From Pandoraea eparura (GTDB taxonomy: Bacteria; Pseudomonadota; Gammaproteobacteria; Burkholderiales; Burkholderiaceae): a stretch of 64,000 nucleotides of DNA. Made by a program: the position numbers and the translations under genes. Each line of letters opens with the position of its first letter. Positions within the stretch are counted from its first letter, which is position 1. The notes under the pieces are model-generated. The model had not been told where the DNA came from. It did not search any database and saw nothing but the letters and a program-made list of their open reading frames with translations. The DNA is taken from NCBI RefSeq assembly GCF_902459725.1, contig NZ_CABPSH010000001.1:434001-498000 (forward strand). Reading direction: 5' to 3'. Below are positions 63,479 through 64,000 of the stretch, one piece after another.

Positions 63479-64000
63479 CTAGCTGACCGAACGAGGTTCG
63501 GTCTTGATGCGCTGACGTCGGACGTCCGGAAACGGAAGGGTCGCGGCCAGTACCGCGGCCGTGGCGACGCTGGCGGCCATGAAGAACAGGGCGTTTGAAA
63601 AATCGGGGGAATGTCCGCGAATCCAGCCGATGGCGTAGGGCCCCAGGAAGCCGGAGAATCCGCTAATAACGTTGACCAGCGCGAGCCCTCCCGCGGCTGC
63701 GCGGCCTGTCAGAAACGACGACGGGATTGACCAGAAGACGCTGAGCGAGGCGCCGATCCCCACCAGCGCGACACACACCCACGCGAGTTCCATCATGGCG
63801 GAATGGCCCATGGCACTCGCGGCAAGTCCCACACTGCCAATCGCAAGCGGCAGCGACAGATGCCAACGGCGCTCGAGCGTCCGGTCCGAGTGACGGCCGT
63901 TCAGGACCATCGATACCGCCCCCAGCAAGAACGGTAGCGCGCTCAACATGCCGACCCTGAGTGTCGACATTCCCGAGATTTGCTTAATGATCTGCGGGAG
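63479..64000 (-). CDS. MFS transporter, 3' part (5' end beyond window)
   Basis: 174 codons, open to the window edge, so this is the C-terminal part of a ~430-residue transporter on the minus strand. LGAVSMVLNGRHSDRTLERRWHL is the loop motif of anion:cation symporters of the tartrate/phthalate type. VFWSIPSSFLTGRAAAGGLALVN is typical of late helices. About five helices are visible here. It probably belongs with the GntR gene and porin as an uptake locus for an organic acid. Confidence 0.85.
   Translation of the reverse strand, partial: LPQIIKQISGMSTLRVGMLSALPFLLGAVSMVLNGRHSDRTLERRWHLSLPLAIGSVGLAASAMGHSAMMELAWVCVALVGIGASLSVFWSIPSSFLTGRAAAGGLALVNVISGFSGFLGPYAIGWIRGHSPDFSNALFFMAASVATAAVLAATLPFPDVRRQRIKTEPRSVS

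Overview
The window is about 64 kb of GC-rich, gene-dense chromosome. Gene content (yhdP-tldD, a PduO-type cobalamin adenosyltransferase, a glc oxidase locus, the FtrABCD ferrous iron system, egtBD, trimeric porins, DUF2917) and strong G/C third-position bias point to a beta-proteobacterium of the order Burkholderiales, probably Burkholderiaceae such as Pandoraea or a relative. That placement is inference from gene families; no marker rRNA is present. Nothing looks like a prophage, integron, insertion sequence or CRISPR array.

Layout. 1-5.3 kb: 3' part of yhdP, a decayed carbon-nitrogen hydrolase, tldD, and aroG (DAHP synthase) behind a leader that reads as a classical Phe/Tyr ribosome-mediated attenuator. 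5.4-11.2 kb: cobalamin adenosyltransferase and a run of FAD-linked oxidases (Dld-like, glcD, glcE) with a zinc-ribbon potassium channel between glcD and glcE, and no glcF. 11.2-17 kb: MocR regulator, DUF2917 protein, glutathione peroxidase, YggS, proC, ubiA. 17.1-20.7 kb: ftrABCD with a Fur-like site. 20.8-26.8 kb: AsnC-type regulator, polar amino acid ABC transporter, cytochrome c, SulP transporter. 26.9-30.1 kb: gudP, a broken SMP-30 lactonase and gudD. 30.4-41.6 kb: mixed metabolism (2OG oxygenase, katG, tRNA-Leu, egtBD, EamA exporter, a haem-oxygenase-fold protein with a coupled small gene, a nitrate-reductase-associated protein). 41.6-46.1 kb: garD, kdgD and 2,5-dioxovalerate dehydrogenase. 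46.2-48.5 kb: ECF sigma, anti-sigma and secreted-repeat protein. 48.8-56.7 kb: ABC importer, second glucarate-dehydratase-like enzyme, porin and FadR-type regulator. 56.9-64 kb: TRIC channel, MFS transporter, PAS chemoreceptor, a second porin, a GntR regulator and the 3' part of an MFS gene.

How the genes work together. The dominant theme is aldaric acid (D-glucarate/D-galactarate) catabolism in three blocks. Porin, ABC and MFS uptake feed GudD, GarD and a second GudD-like enzyme. These make 5-dehydro-4-deoxyglucarate, which KdgD and the aldehyde dehydrogenase turn into 2-oxoglutarate. Sites of the form GTCAT-N3-ATGAC lie in front of the garD/kdgD block and the ABC/gudD-like block, suggesting one regulator, most simply the FadR-type protein at 56 kb.

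Two further features stand out. Three functions look lost or decayed (nitrilase remnant, internally deleted SMP-30, absent glcF). There are also at least six short tandem arrays of 9- or 12-bp units, both between and inside genes.
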